Below the pieces are notes generated by a model. That model was not told where the DNA came from. It saw only the letters and a list, made by a program, of their open reading frames with translations, and searched no databases. Shown here one piece after another: positions 1 to 11,500 of a stretch of 64,000 nucleotides of DNA. Source of the stretch: Neurospora intermedia (taxonomy: Eukaryota > Ascomycota > Sordariomycetes > Sordariales > Sordariaceae); NCBI GenBank assembly GCA_037102815.1, contig BTPP01000001.1, forward strand, positions 5,791,001-5,855,000, in the 5' to 3' direction. Made by a program: the position numbers and the translations under genes. Each line of letters starts with the position of its first letter. Position 1 is the first letter of the stretch.

Positions 1-1095
1 TGGATTTAGATGGGTGAGGTATGAGGCCAGTAAATCGACCCTAGCCACGAGTTTGAACCTCGGGGTCAACGAGCCCTTGATGAATGACTTTTGAGGACGC
101 GTGTCTAAACAACTTGAGCATGGCAGAGAGAGCCTGGTTGACGGGTCAATGCTGGTTTTACCTTGGTGTTCATACCAGTAACCTGGAAGCTGGGCTGTAC
201 ACTCAAGAAACCATTGCATGAGCAGCATGCATACATGAGGGCTCCAGGGCATGGAAACGAAAAGAAGAGGGCACCCACAGAACTCAGAAATAAGTTACAA
301 CGAGAACAATCACATCAGGTCATCAATCTCAGCCCTATCAATCAAACCAACTACCATACGATCACATCGACAACCATAATCACGGCACAGCCCTCTGGCG
401 GTTACGCAACTTAGGAACTCGTAGCGGAGATAAACCCTGGGATCGGCACAAGCGTAAAACACACATCGTCGGCAACGTTGCCAAGTTCAGCGACAAAGGA
501 GGCATTGGCGTCAGGACTTCAGTCCACCGAGAAGATTGCATCAGCTATACTCTCTTGACCGAAACTTATCGACTCGAGTATAAGCATCCACGAATCCACC
601 CCCTTCTCGTTCTAGGGTCATGGACTGTCACCTGGACCTTCAATCCTCAGCCGCCTGCTCTTCGCGGCCCCCCTTCTGTATGATGTCCCGACCTCTCAAT
701 TGGATGTTCTGACTCTGTGCACACTGTTCATAACACAACTGGCTCGAAGACCTTTATCGACACTTTCGTTGATTTCGTTCAAGTCCATGTATTGAACCGC
801 AACTACCATTCATCGAACCATCCACTGTATACGACTCGAGATCTAACACGCTCTACTCGCTCATCAGCATTCGCTTTAGGCGCAGAACTCCATCTTTTCT
901 ATTCCATTCAAAGAATACTCGACATCGTTGGATAGTGAGACCGCAGCATCCCCTCTCGAGCTAACCGGCAAAGAGAGTCCTTCAACGATTCGGCCAACAG
1001 AGCAACTGAACATCCTTATCAGAGTTACAAACTATACTCGCCTTCTTTCAACACCGGTCCAAGAGCTATTCACTTCTTCGTTGGGCATAATCAAC
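1..1095. other. Intergenic / 5' leader of the first gene
   Basis: I see no convincing gene here. Open frames at 163-414 and 717-935 are short and have no recognisable domain. The frame of the next gene is open from 928, but that upstream ATG is followed by a Ser/Thr/Leu stretch with no clear features, and the better start context is at 1096. The stretch is best read as promoter and leader for the gene at 1096. Confidence 0.5.
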
Positions 1096-3162
1096 ATGTC
1101 TGACCACAGCTACCTTCACTCAGCCCTGCTGACCCCTTCGGCTATGCTGGCCTCCCAACCCGGGCTACTGCCCGCGGCCGAGATATACCCCGCGACCCAG
1201 ATTTTCTCAACAACCTTCCCCTTCCCTCCAGTTCACGTCCAGCAACCAGCAATTCTCCCATATGACCGACCCGGGCCTATCCCCATTAGCCAATACCGAT
1301 TTGACACCCTCCCACTCTACAACCCCAACGATCGCCGGTCACCCGCCGAGCAATGGCGAATGCTACCCCGTCCCATTGACATCAAGCGTAGCATGAACTA
1401 CAAGCTAACCTTCGGGAACGCCAGCTTGCTATATTCTTGGGTCAGCGGGCTCTCCAGGTCGGCGAGTACATCAAACCTGTATCACGACGCTAGGGGAAAG
1501 GAGGCGAGCCTACAGAAGGGATCCATTACGTTATCGTTTGCATCAAAGTTCAACGAGAGCTTGGAGAAGGAGAAGGCAAGGCTCGGTCCTATGGTTCTTG
1601 CTGAAATGCAAATGAAGAACTGTTGCTTCTCGTGCCTGGTGCACAATAGGGGAAAGCCCTGCCATCACCCATATCCCCAGCGTCCGACCCATGTCCAGAG
1701 AGGGCAAAGCAGCACGGCAAGATCAGGAGCACAACAACCCACTCCACAAGCCACACCCGCCATAAGAACATTCGGGAGCATAGATGACGTTAGAAAGCAC
1801 CTGATCACTCGGTGGCATCGAACCGAACGTGATCTGCTTGTCCGGATCTCCTCCGTTGAATTTCATGGCATCATCGCCAGCGGGGGTCAAGAAACTCGAG
1901 ATCTAGAGCAAGTACTGTTATCGATCGATGACTTTGTCATAGAAGCAAAGCACCGGTTCGACGAGATCCGGTCTCTTTTGTCGGGCTTTTTCACTGCCGT
2001 GCTTACCTCGAACGGCAATACAAGAGCCCAAGCCCCAAGCCCATGCTTAAACTCCCTCGGGGACATCAAAAACCTCACATGGGCCCTCACAGAACGCCTA
2101 ATGATCGGCCTTCTCAGAATTTTGGTCCCCTTGTTTACCATCCACTCAGACATGGGCACAACAGAAGCGTTGCTAATGCTTCGCATCGAGGGGTGCAAGC
2201 GGGGTTGGATCCCCTTCCTCACGGAGGTGTTCAGGGTTGTTTTTGGTGGGAAGGATGGGGATGAGTGCAGGTATCTTCGCACTTGTGCTCAGTGCCGAGG
2301 GTTGTGGGAGTTTTGGGAATTGGTGCTGACGGGTAATCGGTGGGCAATTAATGCAATTGCGGATCCGAGAACTGTCCCCAATGGGCTCAGTACCTCTAGC
2401 CTCAAGGTTTATTTGATGCCTATGGGGTGGGATGGAAAGGGATGGGAAAGATTGCCGTCTTCACTCACCAACGGGAAGCATGCGTGGTTCCAGAGGCATG
2501 GCATCTTTCGGATGATCATTGAAATGCAGAAGCAAATCCAGACGTTGACGTTGGAAAGCCGGCGAAGAGAAGAGCAAATCCAGACGTTCACGTTGGAAAG
2601 CCGGCGAAGAGAAGAAATTATTCAAAGGAGCCAGCAGTCGGGTGGCTCTTCTAGCAACCACAACAACAGCAACAGCCGCCCTCCTCCTCCTCCTCGGCCC
2701 AACTCGTCTCAAATGGGACCCATGGCGATCGCTGTCAACAACGGCCAACGACCACAGCAAAATGGAATGGGCTATGGGGTTATGTACGCTTCGCCTCCAG
2801 GCCTTCTGTCGAACGGGCACAACTTCCATCTCACTCCGGCCAATGGCAACGGCCACGCAAGTGGAAGTGGAAGTCAGAAAAGACGTCGAGAGGAAGTTCA
2901 AAAGATTGTTGCATCAGCACCCGCCACCAAACGGGCGAAAACCTTCCATACTTCGGCCACCTTCCATCCCTTCCATACTCCGGCCACCTCCCATATGTCG
3001 GTCAACCCCCATACTCCGGCCACCTTCCATAATCCGGCCCATGGTTACGTCCATGCAAGTGGAAGTGGAAGTCAGAAAAGACGTCGACAAGAAGGCGGAC
3101 AAAAAGCATTTGCATCAGCACCAGCCGCCAAACGGGTGAAAAAACTTCCCCATCAAGGCTAA
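1096..3162 (+). CDS. Low-complexity nuclear-type protein with duplicated basic modules
   Basis: This is a 688-residue protein if the ATG at 1096 is used. I prefer that start because it has a CAACATG context, although the frame is open from 928. I do not recognise the family. The middle (about 1400-2480) looks globular, with conserved-looking Cys/Trp positions. It is followed by a coiled-coil-like segment made of two 14-residue copies of QIQT(L/F)TLESRRREE, encoded by a 42-nt tandem duplication at 2533-2616. Next come an Asn/Pro-rich linker, then two copies of a basic module reading ASGSGSQKRRR, which lie 198 nt apart (2857 and 3055). Each copy is followed by an AKR-type basic cluster, so both resemble bipartite nuclear localisation signals. 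Between them are HTPAT repeats. A nuclear role is inferred from the basic clusters only. No intron is needed. Confidence 0.7.
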   Translation: MSDHSYLHSALLTPSAMLASQPGLLPAAEIYPATQIFSTTFPFPPVHVQQPAILPYDRPGPIPISQYRFDTLPLYNPNDRRSPAEQWRMLPRPIDIKRSMNYKLTFGNASLLYSWVSGLSRSASTSNLYHDARGKEASLQKGSITLSFASKFNESLEKEKARLGPMVLAEMQMKNCCFSCLVHNRGKPCHHPYPQRPTHVQRGQSSTARSGAQQPTPQATPAIRTFGSIDDVRKHLITRWHRTERDLLVRISSVEFHGIIASGGQETRDLEQVLLSIDDFVIEAKHRFDEIRSLLSGFFTAVLTSNGNTRAQAPSPCLNSLGDIKNLTWALTERLMIGLLRILVPLFTIHSDMGTTEALLMLRIEGCKRGWIPFLTEVFRVVFGGKDGDECRYLRTCAQCRGLWEFWELVLTGNRWAINAIADPRTVPNGLSTSSLKVYLMPMGWDGKGWERLPSSLTNGKHAWFQRHGIFRMIIEMQKQIQTLTLESRRREEQIQTFTLESRRREEIIQRSQQSGGSSSNHNNSNSRPPPPPRPNSSQMGPMAIAVNNGQRPQQNGMGYGVMYASPPGLLSNGHNFHLTPANGNGHASGSGSQKRRREEVQKIVASAPATKRAKTFHTSATFHPFHTPATSHMSVNPHTPATFHNPAHGYVHASGSGSQKRRRQEGGQKAFASAPAAKRVKKLPHQG
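2533..2616 (+). repeat. 42-nt tandem duplication in coding sequence
   Basis: Two nearly identical 42-nt units (2533-2574 and 2575-2616) each encode 14 residues, exactly two heptads. The duplication therefore lengthens a predicted coiled coil without changing its register. Confidence 0.85.
2857..3140 (+). repeat. 198-nt spaced duplication encoding two basic modules
   Basis: A 33-nt identical block occurs at 2857-2889 and again at 3055-3087. The downstream basic cluster (about 2911-2941 and 3109-3139) is repeated at the same 198-nt spacing. The unit thus spans 66 codons. CCATACTCCGGCCACCT-like repeats fill the interval. Confidence 0.8.
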
Positions 3163-3672
3163 TAGCAGCCCACGGAAGAGTCGGAAAGGGCATCTGCTCT
3201 TGGTGGAAGAATTGATGTCAGTGACTGACGCTTTTGTGGTGGTCACGGAACAGTCTCCAACCATGTTCTGGCTCCTGATAGAGGACAAGGACGTAAACTG
3301 ACTAAAGCTAACTAACATTTTCAGGGACGGTTCCTTACCAACATTTCAACTTTGATCTGAATACCTAGCAACCCTTTCTGAATACCGAGGGGAAGTCAAC
3401 ACAACGACAGCACGGAGCCGACAGGGCGCTGCGGCGACAACTAAGCGGAGGAGGATTTTCACCCGGCTACGGCACGGTTTTTCCCACCGGATACCAGCAA
3501 GAAGAGAAGCGGCACCGCATGCCCACCGGATAGGCTATGTAGATAGCTAGCGTCCATAAGACCAATAATAATAATAACTCTTCTTGAACCCTCGAGCGTT
3601 TTGTTTAGTGTGGAATCCTACATACCATACTTTGTTTTTCCCCCTTATGTCATCCATAGCATATGACGTAAG

Positions 3673-3701
3673 AAAAAAAAAAAAAAAAAAAAAAAAAAAA
3701 A
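3673..3701. repeat. Poly-A tract, 29 nt
   Basis: An uninterrupted run of A. There are no visible target duplications or coding remnants beside it, so it is probably a simple homopolymer rather than a retroposon tail. Confidence 0.9.
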
Positions 3702-4366
3702 CAGGTAAAAATCACTGTCCCGACCGTATCCCGACCAAGCGTTCACCCCTTGCGTACGCTCATCTCCCGCCAGCATAATCTGTTTACATTCAATTTTTCC
3801 AACCCCTGAACAACCAACGTCTTGGCAAAAGATCAACGAAAAGTGAAAGGGACCAGAAACACAGAGAGGATGGAACGAGATTGTTCGAAGCTATCATCTA
3901 GTTGAGTCGAGTGCGTCACGGGTCGTGACTCGGTTCTTGTGCATGCATGCAGTAGTATCCAACAAAGAAACTTGGTCCTCGTATTCAACCAGGACAGGTT
4001 TAGGCAACGAAGAATGAGTGAATAAGGTAGGTAGGTAGGTAGGTAGGTACGACTAGGTAAGTCTGATTTGAACAACCGGATTACAATTTGCTCAGACTAT
4101 ATCCTATTATGCAAGTACGCAATGCGTTGACAAGTAGTTGCCACTTACTTGACTCGGATTTGAACTTGAACTTGACATGTGAACTTCCCTTCACGGACAG
4201 TTGACAACTGAAAGTATATGTATGTCGGAACAGCTGAGACGACTGAACTAAGTGACGAAGGCTGGTACGTAAGGTAGCTAGCTAGCTGCTGTGCGACTTA
4301 TCAGATGAATCATAATGCCTGACAACCCTACCTAACGATCCAATTCTCAAGTCCTCGATTGCAAGC

Positions 4367-4405
4367 AGGTAGGTACACTGACCCGTCCCTACGGTGTACT
4401 TACCT
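4367..4405. repeat. Inverted repeat in GGTA/CCTA-rich DNA
   Basis: AGGTAGGTACAC at 4367-4378 is the inverse of GTGTACTTACCT at 4394-4405 with one mismatch, separated by a 15-nt loop. It lies among many GGTAGG/CCTACC words typical of this spacer. Confidence 0.6.
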
Positions 4406-5433
4406 ACCTACCTCTACCTAGGTAGCCACGGTCACAGTCACGTCCGAACACTCGTTCCGTTGCTGCGTGTAAAGACAGACGGAGCGAGAAGAATTGTGCC
4501 CATCATCGTGACATGCCTTACCGTTTGCGGATGATCGTAGTAAGTAGAGAAGCACCTTTGTCTAGATAGATGTACCTGTTAATGAGTAACATCCTTCACT
4601 AGGGCAAATCTCATCGCTCTACTACCCCTTCGAACAGATTCAGGAAGGAACACCTTCTTTTTCTCACCTTAAGATTAAGGATAACCGCCCTGAGTGTCTG
4701 GGCCTTGGTCCTTCGCTGGTGACAGTCTTCCGTATCCAACCAAGTCCGTCATCGTCGGGACACTACAGATGAAGACTGCACCAAGATGAGCCCCATCCGT
4801 TCCGCAAATCCAAGTTCATCTGTTCAGAGTTTCTCAACGTACGTAGGGAGGTGATGCCGCCCGACTTCATGCTTCGCGCCTACGAAGGATCTTGTCTTTA
4901 ATCATGTTAGATGTATTTTGTATGAAAGCCAAACACCAGATACTAAATCAACAAGCCTCACGACATTTCGGCAAATACAAGGGCAAGATAACCATCATCT
5001 CCTTTAGATGAGTACTAGCCTAATGCATAGAAATGGAATTCTTTCAAATTCAAATCATCCATCCTTCGCTACATCAGTGAGCTACAAATCCATCCCAAGT
5101 TTCCAGGCTATGCTATTGACCATTACGTACTTGTATTCTCAGTTGGTAGGAGAAAACCACCAAATAAAACACCGCAAAGGAAAAGGAAAGAAATGAACAC
5201 ACGCAAGATCTATCCACTACATCTACTTCCCTATCCCACTTTTGTCTTCGAATCACATTATTGACCTCCATTGACCGCTCGGCAAACTGAACCGAAGGAA
5301 CATTCCGCAATCTCAGGCTCTGTCTGATCCCAGCTAAGTGCCCGAAACCCAATCGTGAACAACTGTATCTGTCAAGTAGGACGACACCACCACCATGTAT
5401 GTCTTCCCTTCCCTTAACCACATCCCAATTTAC

Positions 5434-8400
5434 CTACCAAGTAAACAACATCAACGCCGGATTCAACAACACCGGCAGCGCAAAGTGCGTAACCGCCATG
5501 CTCGCCAGCGGATAGACACTATACAGCTTCTGGATCTTCCACGGATGCGGGAAGAAGAACCATCCCGCGACAATCAGGCCCGTCATCAGGAAACAGTACA
5601 AGAAAGTGAACTTGAAGCGCTTCAGGATGCGAATGATTTCCTGTCCGAAATGAACTTCTTCGATTTCTTTGGCGGTGGCGCCCCATACCATGTCGATCTC
5701 GAAGAAGTGACACAAGATGGCCTGCGAAATGTGGATGGAGAGGCCGCCGAGGAAGATGGTGAACATGGGGATCCATTTCAGGTTGTCGATGACTTTTGGT
5801 GTCGGTTAGTCGCTGTGTTAGAATGAAGGAAGGGCAAGGAGAGGAGATGAAAAGAAAGGGAGGGGAGGGGGGATCAGAAAACTTACAGCCGGTAAAGAGG
5901 CCCTGCTTGTTCGTGCGGTACCGAAGGATGGCGAGCGCACAGTTGCCAAGAGCGGTGAACACCACGATGATGGCGCAGTAAATGGCGAACGAATCGAGGT
6001 AGTACTTATCGTAGAATCCTTCATACCAACCGGTCAGGAAGTAGTTGATCAGCGACAAGCCCCAAGCCGCTCCGATGGCGTAGTATGTCCCGATGTACGC
6101 GCAGATAGTCAACTTCTTGGGCAGAGCAATACCGGAGCCGAGGAACTTGCGGAACAGCGGAGTGAACGGACCACGGACGACCCAGAAACGGAGGGGGTGG
6201 AACAACAGCTCGTTACATCCGTAGGCGTACTTCTCCCAGCGGGCGAGCTCGTCGTAAACAGTCAAGCTGACGCCTTCCTTGAAGCCTTCGCCGGTGTAGG
6301 AGGCATACCGAAGAGAGTAGCCAGCGCACTGGAGACGCAAAGCCATGTCAAAGTCCTCCGACACGTGTGACTCGGACCAATATTTCTCGTAGCCATCCTC
6401 CTCGTAGCTGGCGGCGTCTTGGAGGGCTTGCCAGCGGAGCATGGCGTTGTGGCCGACAAAGGGGCAGGCGTCACCGCAGGCGACAGCAAAGGTAATGGCT
6501 GTGTAGATCAGGTTGGTGAACCAGGTGACACTGCAAATAAAGATGGTCAGCCATTAATTCGCGATGGAATGGAACCAAGGGAGGTGAAAAGATTTGACTT
6601 GCCCTTTCTCAAAGAATGAATCAGAAACGTTCATGACCCCAGAGGCGAACTGAAGGATAGCCACTTCAGGGCTCTGCTCCATCTCACTAACAGCATCCAG
6701 CAGACAGTCAGACGGAACACGAGTATCCGAGTCAATCAACAGAATGTAGTCGCCAACACGAATGTTGCCTTCAGCCCAAGTTCGGCCTTCGTCCTCGCGA
6801 AGAACCTCGTTCAAGCACTGTTGATAGGCGGCTGTTTCGTAATCGTTTGTCCAGTTACCGATGCGATTGATCTTGGTCAGCTTTTCCTCAACACGGTTGC
6901 TAGTGTGGAGGGCATAGTTCATGTTGCTGGCCTTCTTGAACTTGCCACGACGAAGGAACACGGTCTCGCCAGCCTCAAGATTCGGCTTGGGGTTGTGTGC
7001 CGGGCGTGCCACCCAGCCGATGTTGTGTTCATCATAAAAGTCACGGCGTGCTCGGGCTTCTTCCTCGCTGACGAGCTGCATACCGTCGTCATTGACAAAG
7101 ATGTTGGCGGTACCGCCTTGCATCTCGTAGGTGCTGATGGCTTGTTTGACGGAGACTACTGTGGGCTTGATGACAGCCGCGAGGCCTTCTTTGTATACGG
7201 GCATCTGGAAGGTGACATGGGGCAGCGTGTGTTGGTGACGGTCAAGCCTTTGGGGTGGCTTCCCGCTGTAGTATTTGCTGTTATTCTCAACAGAGCTGAT
7301 GGGGCCAAAGATCTGGAACAGATTGCCAGCGAGGGTTTGAAAGAAGAACTGTGATACCAGCTGTTAGCATCTAGTTTGATGGCTGCATGAACAGAAGGGC
7401 GGAAAGGTGTGTATCACTATCACACCATAAATGCTGGATAATACGTACCAAGCTCACAAAGAACTGAATAGGCGAGACCGCCAACAAGGCGAATCGGATA
7501 TAGCTTTTGTCCACTGACGCTTCGTACGCAAGCGCCCTCCATCCGAGACCAAGACAAGCAACACACAGGGCCATTGTTAGAGCCACGATGCAAGCGCTTT
7601 CCAATCTGACCGGGCGGTGCTCCTTCGCCTGCTCCAACGAATTTCCGTCAATTTCTTCAACCTGTGTTGTTGCATTTCCTTTTTCATCAGCATCGTCATC
7701 ATCTGCGTCGTTGTTGGTGCCCCAAATCGACTCAATGAGCTTCTTCTCAAGGTTTTCGGCCCAGGAGAGAATCTTCTCGGGTTCGTCGGCCCACACGACC
7801 AGGATTTTGGCGTCCTCGATGAAGGCAGCAAACTGATGGAGTTGGCCCTTGGGTAGATCCGACATGGTGCGCAAAATCTGAACGCGCAACCCGTCGGGCA
7901 ACGGTACAAAGTTGATATCACTCCTCCTGCCAATGCCGTTCAGGATTGTCCGAACGACGTGTGTGTTGATTGTCATGGCACATCGGACGTTCATCTGTGT
8001 GATCATGGCGTAGAGTGAATCGGGGATAGCCGCCATTTGCGGTGGGCAGCAGGTGAAGTTACCCCGGGACTTCTTCAACACGACGCCTTCGTATGGATCA
8101 AAGCCCGTGCTGTACTGTTTTCGGCACATTTGCTCGAAAAGCGAGTTGACCATCATGTCGCTTCTGATCTCGGTCATCGCATCGAGATCGCTGTTTCGGG
8201 CATCTCCAGCCGGAAAAATAGTAGAATGACGGAATGAATAGGTCGAACCGGCAGCAGAACCTGTCAACTGCCCAATCTGTTTTCGTGGGCCCTGGTGAGC
8301 CGCACCTGGTACCGTGAGTGTATTCCCAGGCATTGGAGACGGGGTAATCGAACGAGGTGTAACAGCACTGCCATCGTATGTTGCAGGACTTGATGGTAAC

Positions 8401-8540
8401 CCTGTTGATCTCTGCCCAGAGAATTTCTCGCGTTGCTGCTCGGGGAACTTGTTGTCTTCGCCACTCTTGCGAGTCGCCCGTCCATCGTCCCGCTCGGCCG
8501 CCGTCGAGGAGGGCGTGAAGTATGATCGGAAGGCCTTCAT
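5434..8540 (-). CDS. Membrane GT2 family polysaccharide synthase (Cps1/GT2-like)
   Basis: Four exons (8540-7449, 7348-6603, 6530-5887, 5792-5434) join in frame to give 946 residues. The protein is a processive type-2 glycosyltransferase of the fungal hyaluronan/chitin-synthase-like group. It resembles the cell-wall polysaccharide synthases described as CPS-1 in Neurospora and GT2 in Zymoseptoria. Visible signs are MPVYKEG at about 413, NDDG at about 450, DSDTR (metal-binding DxD) at about 570, SEDFD at about 671 and an ARWEKY segment (the Q/RxxRW position) at about 710. Several membrane segments follow, for example around ISQAILCHFFEIDMVWG. Two more hydrophobic segments lie before residue 365. 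The first 300 residues are low-complexity and poorly conserved. The likely role is making an extracellular or wall polymer at the plasma membrane. Intron 2 has a GC donor. The paralogue assignment is inference. Confidence 0.93.
6531..6602 (-). other. GC-AG intron in the GT2 gene
   Basis: This 72-nt intron starts GCAAGT (6602 downward) and ends TTTGCAG. Joining 6603 to 6530 gives FFEKGVTWFTNLIYTA, which reads smoothly across the membrane-proximal segment. The nearest GT donor (GTCAAA, four bases downstream of the GC) shifts the frame. Confidence 0.85.
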
Positions 8541-11500
8541 TGTCGTCTCTGATTCATCCGTTTAATAGTTGAAAGGAAACGATTGAGCCTGGCGACCTTA
8601 CCGAAAGGTCAACGCAGATACCAAAGTATGATCAGCCAAGGGGGAAGAGGATTGTTCTGATCTGTGTGAGGTAAACACTACAGTGTTGAATGGTGAAAAA
8701 GGGGGTATGTATGACGGTAGTGACTATTCGCAATAAGCTTGATCGTGGAAGTGGCAGATCCCAAGACGCACGACGAAAAACCAGAGATATTCCTCTTCGT
8801 AAATGACAGGAATATGTGATGGATAAATCCCTGACAATCTGCACCGTCGCTTCACATGCCGCCGCCTTTGTTTTACCAAGCAGCTGAGCTGGTGATGCGT
8901 GGCACCGCACTCCTCGATCTCGACCGCGACCGCCGCAATATTCCTCAACCGTCACTTTCATCACATTTGTGCGTTTTCCCCTGCCACTGAGTGATAAGCG
9001 ATTTAACCAGGCCGCGTCTTACACTAGCAGACCTCACGTTAGGATACAGCTGGGGTCGCAAAGAGTGACACGCAGAAAGTCCGTACTTCTGATACCTAGA
9101 GTTCATGGTATGCAATGTCACCCTTTGCGACGTATCCAGCCGTGTCTTCTTACACCATTCGTCCATATATCAAAACGGGCAGGTGAACGACAGGATAACG
9201 GTGACAAGATAGCGAGACGACTTACTGAGACGTCTACCATCGCTCTAACATACAAGCCCGACTGTTAGGCCTCAAGATGTACCCGTACTACTCGACGTCC
9301 GAGCCAACCGAGGTCACAATGAACTGTGTCAGGAAATAGAACATAATGTGATCCACGCTTCGCATCCCGTATGTCTTGGAGATCTCCTAGGCTTGTGCCA
9401 TCTCTGCATTCTGATTCGACGGTTCGGCATTCTGCAAGTGAACAATTGCTCAATGAGCGGAAAGAAAGTTGTTGAGTCCAGGGGTAAGCAGTTGATAGTA
9501 GATTAGCCTGAGTATCATGTGTGGGTGTAGCATGGCCTGCATAACAACACCTCGTCTGTCGTGTAACATATAGAACCTGTTCGGCCTAGCATTGATGGAT
9601 GTGGCTTGAAGACGGCTGGCCATCTAATTGTATGTAATGAAGTCAGAGTAACTCGCACAGCAGTAGCGGGCGCCTGGGCTCTGTACGGTACATTAGTCAA
9701 TGCTATGTTGCCGCCAACCATAACGATGAATCCTTCAAGACGACATATCACGGCTGATGAAGTGGGCGGTGAAGTCCTAACATGTCGTTCTATGAAAGAT
9801 GTAAAAGGCCGTTATCCCCAGCCTCGGACTGACCGGCGTAGATCATCCATTTAAGGTTTAGATCCCAGAACCCCCGTAACTCGAGGCCAGCCAGCCGCCG
9901 TGGGTTTCTCCTTCCAAACGTGGTTGCGGTTGCACGGCCCGCTCCCACCGTGAAACCACGGCCATGGGGGTTGTTGTAATGTTCTTGATTGCCCCTCAAT
10001 GAATACGAGCTTGGCAATTGAACACCTTTGAGGTGCCTTGGACTCCCAAGACGCCCTCAAATCCTCAATCACGAGGGCTGAATTGCCTCCATGTAGATCA
10101 TCGGGAAGAGAGATTGGCTCTTGGTGAGATGAGATATCCGACAGAGAAGCGGCGCACGCCACGAAGCAAGCCTTCGGAAGCCGTAAAGAATAAGGTGAGC
10201 TGTAAAGCCTCGACTGGCTGATGTTGTCTGAAGAGGGGTCTTTTTTTTTTTTTTTGATAAGAATCAATAGCGAAAACTCGAATGACACCGTGGCACGCAG
10301 CAAGGGTCTTCAGCTCGCTGCGGTCGAGCGAGTCTGGGTATTGACCATCCAGCTGGCGCCAATATTTACTACTTCTCCACGAAAAGCGTAGCGCCATGTA
10401 GGTGCAATGCATGCCAGGCAGTGTCACTTTTGGGGTTGAAGGTAACGGTGGGGGAAACCGGGGCGCCCCGTAAGGTTATACCGTTTCTGCTGACATCAGA
10501 CGTTAGCCAGCCATCCTATCTCCAGCAACATTGAAGGTTATCGTTCCAAACCTTTTTCACTTAAATTTCATGATAAGCTGGCCGTATCAGGCCGCAAAAT
10601 GGCCATCTTGGTGCCTGCGGCTGACCGTGAATGTAGAGTGATGCAGGCGCAAGATTGACTGACGCCTCTGGCCACGCAGCACTTTCTCGTCAAGACCCCC
10701 ACGGGCGGCAAGCAAAGGGGGGGGCATAAACATTGGTGATAGGTAGAGCTTTTGGGCATGATCGTTTGTAGAATCATACCGACTCCTGGCAATGGCATTT
10801 TCATGTTGAGGTTTGGGGGTTCCCGTAAGCAGCCATCAATCTTCAATCTTCATTCAAGCGATCCTGATGCGAGGAAATGGACAGTGTCAAACAACCCCTA
10901 TCGTTGCTTGGGTAAGGGGTCCAGAATTTAGAGGCGGTCCAGCCAAGCCACCTGGGCGGGTAAGCCTGACTGCCTTGTCTAGATTAAATGCATCCCGACC
11001 AATCCAACGCGACAAGGTATCGGAAGAAGATGTGAGGGAGGGTGTGGTTCGGAACTGGATTCGTGACAAGGAAACGAGAGGTCGTAGCGGGCGTGATGGG
11101 GCTGTTTGAGGTCTCAGGGAGCTCGTTTCTATTTTTGAGACCGGTCTCGCGGGACGGAAGGACGAAATCGAAGCTGTCTTAAAGACCAAGGGTCGCTCAA
11201 CGAGTCTGTGGTACACACGAAAATCTCCTTCAATCCCCAACCTCACAACTTGAAGCAGGCAATGCCCCAAGCGATGGAGAGAGCCTAGAGAACAGCGGCT
11301 GATTGAGTCTCAGCGCCACGCGCATGGCCCCGAAATGTTTGCCGCTGATCAGATACGTGGTCGAACACAGCATAGCATCTCGCCAACATGAGGCGCTTTG
11401 GGTGCCGGCGTTAGCTCTTGACCTTGCGCTGTGTTCGTACATCAAATACGGCGATACGGGGCCACAGTGGCACAGATAGTGTGCCGAGTCGGCACTTGTC

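Larger units (their letters stand above)
3163..5433. other. Intergenic spacer with simple repeats
   Basis: I see no gene here. It holds the 3' ends of two convergent genes, a 29-nt poly-A run at 3673-3701, a GGTA microsatellite at about 4026-4049, and a hairpin-capable inverted repeat at 4367-4405. Short frames in this stretch have no coding character. Confidence 0.6.

Noticed and set aside
3673-3701. Poly-A run as a retroposon tail
   Set aside because: No target-site duplication or element body is visible next to it.
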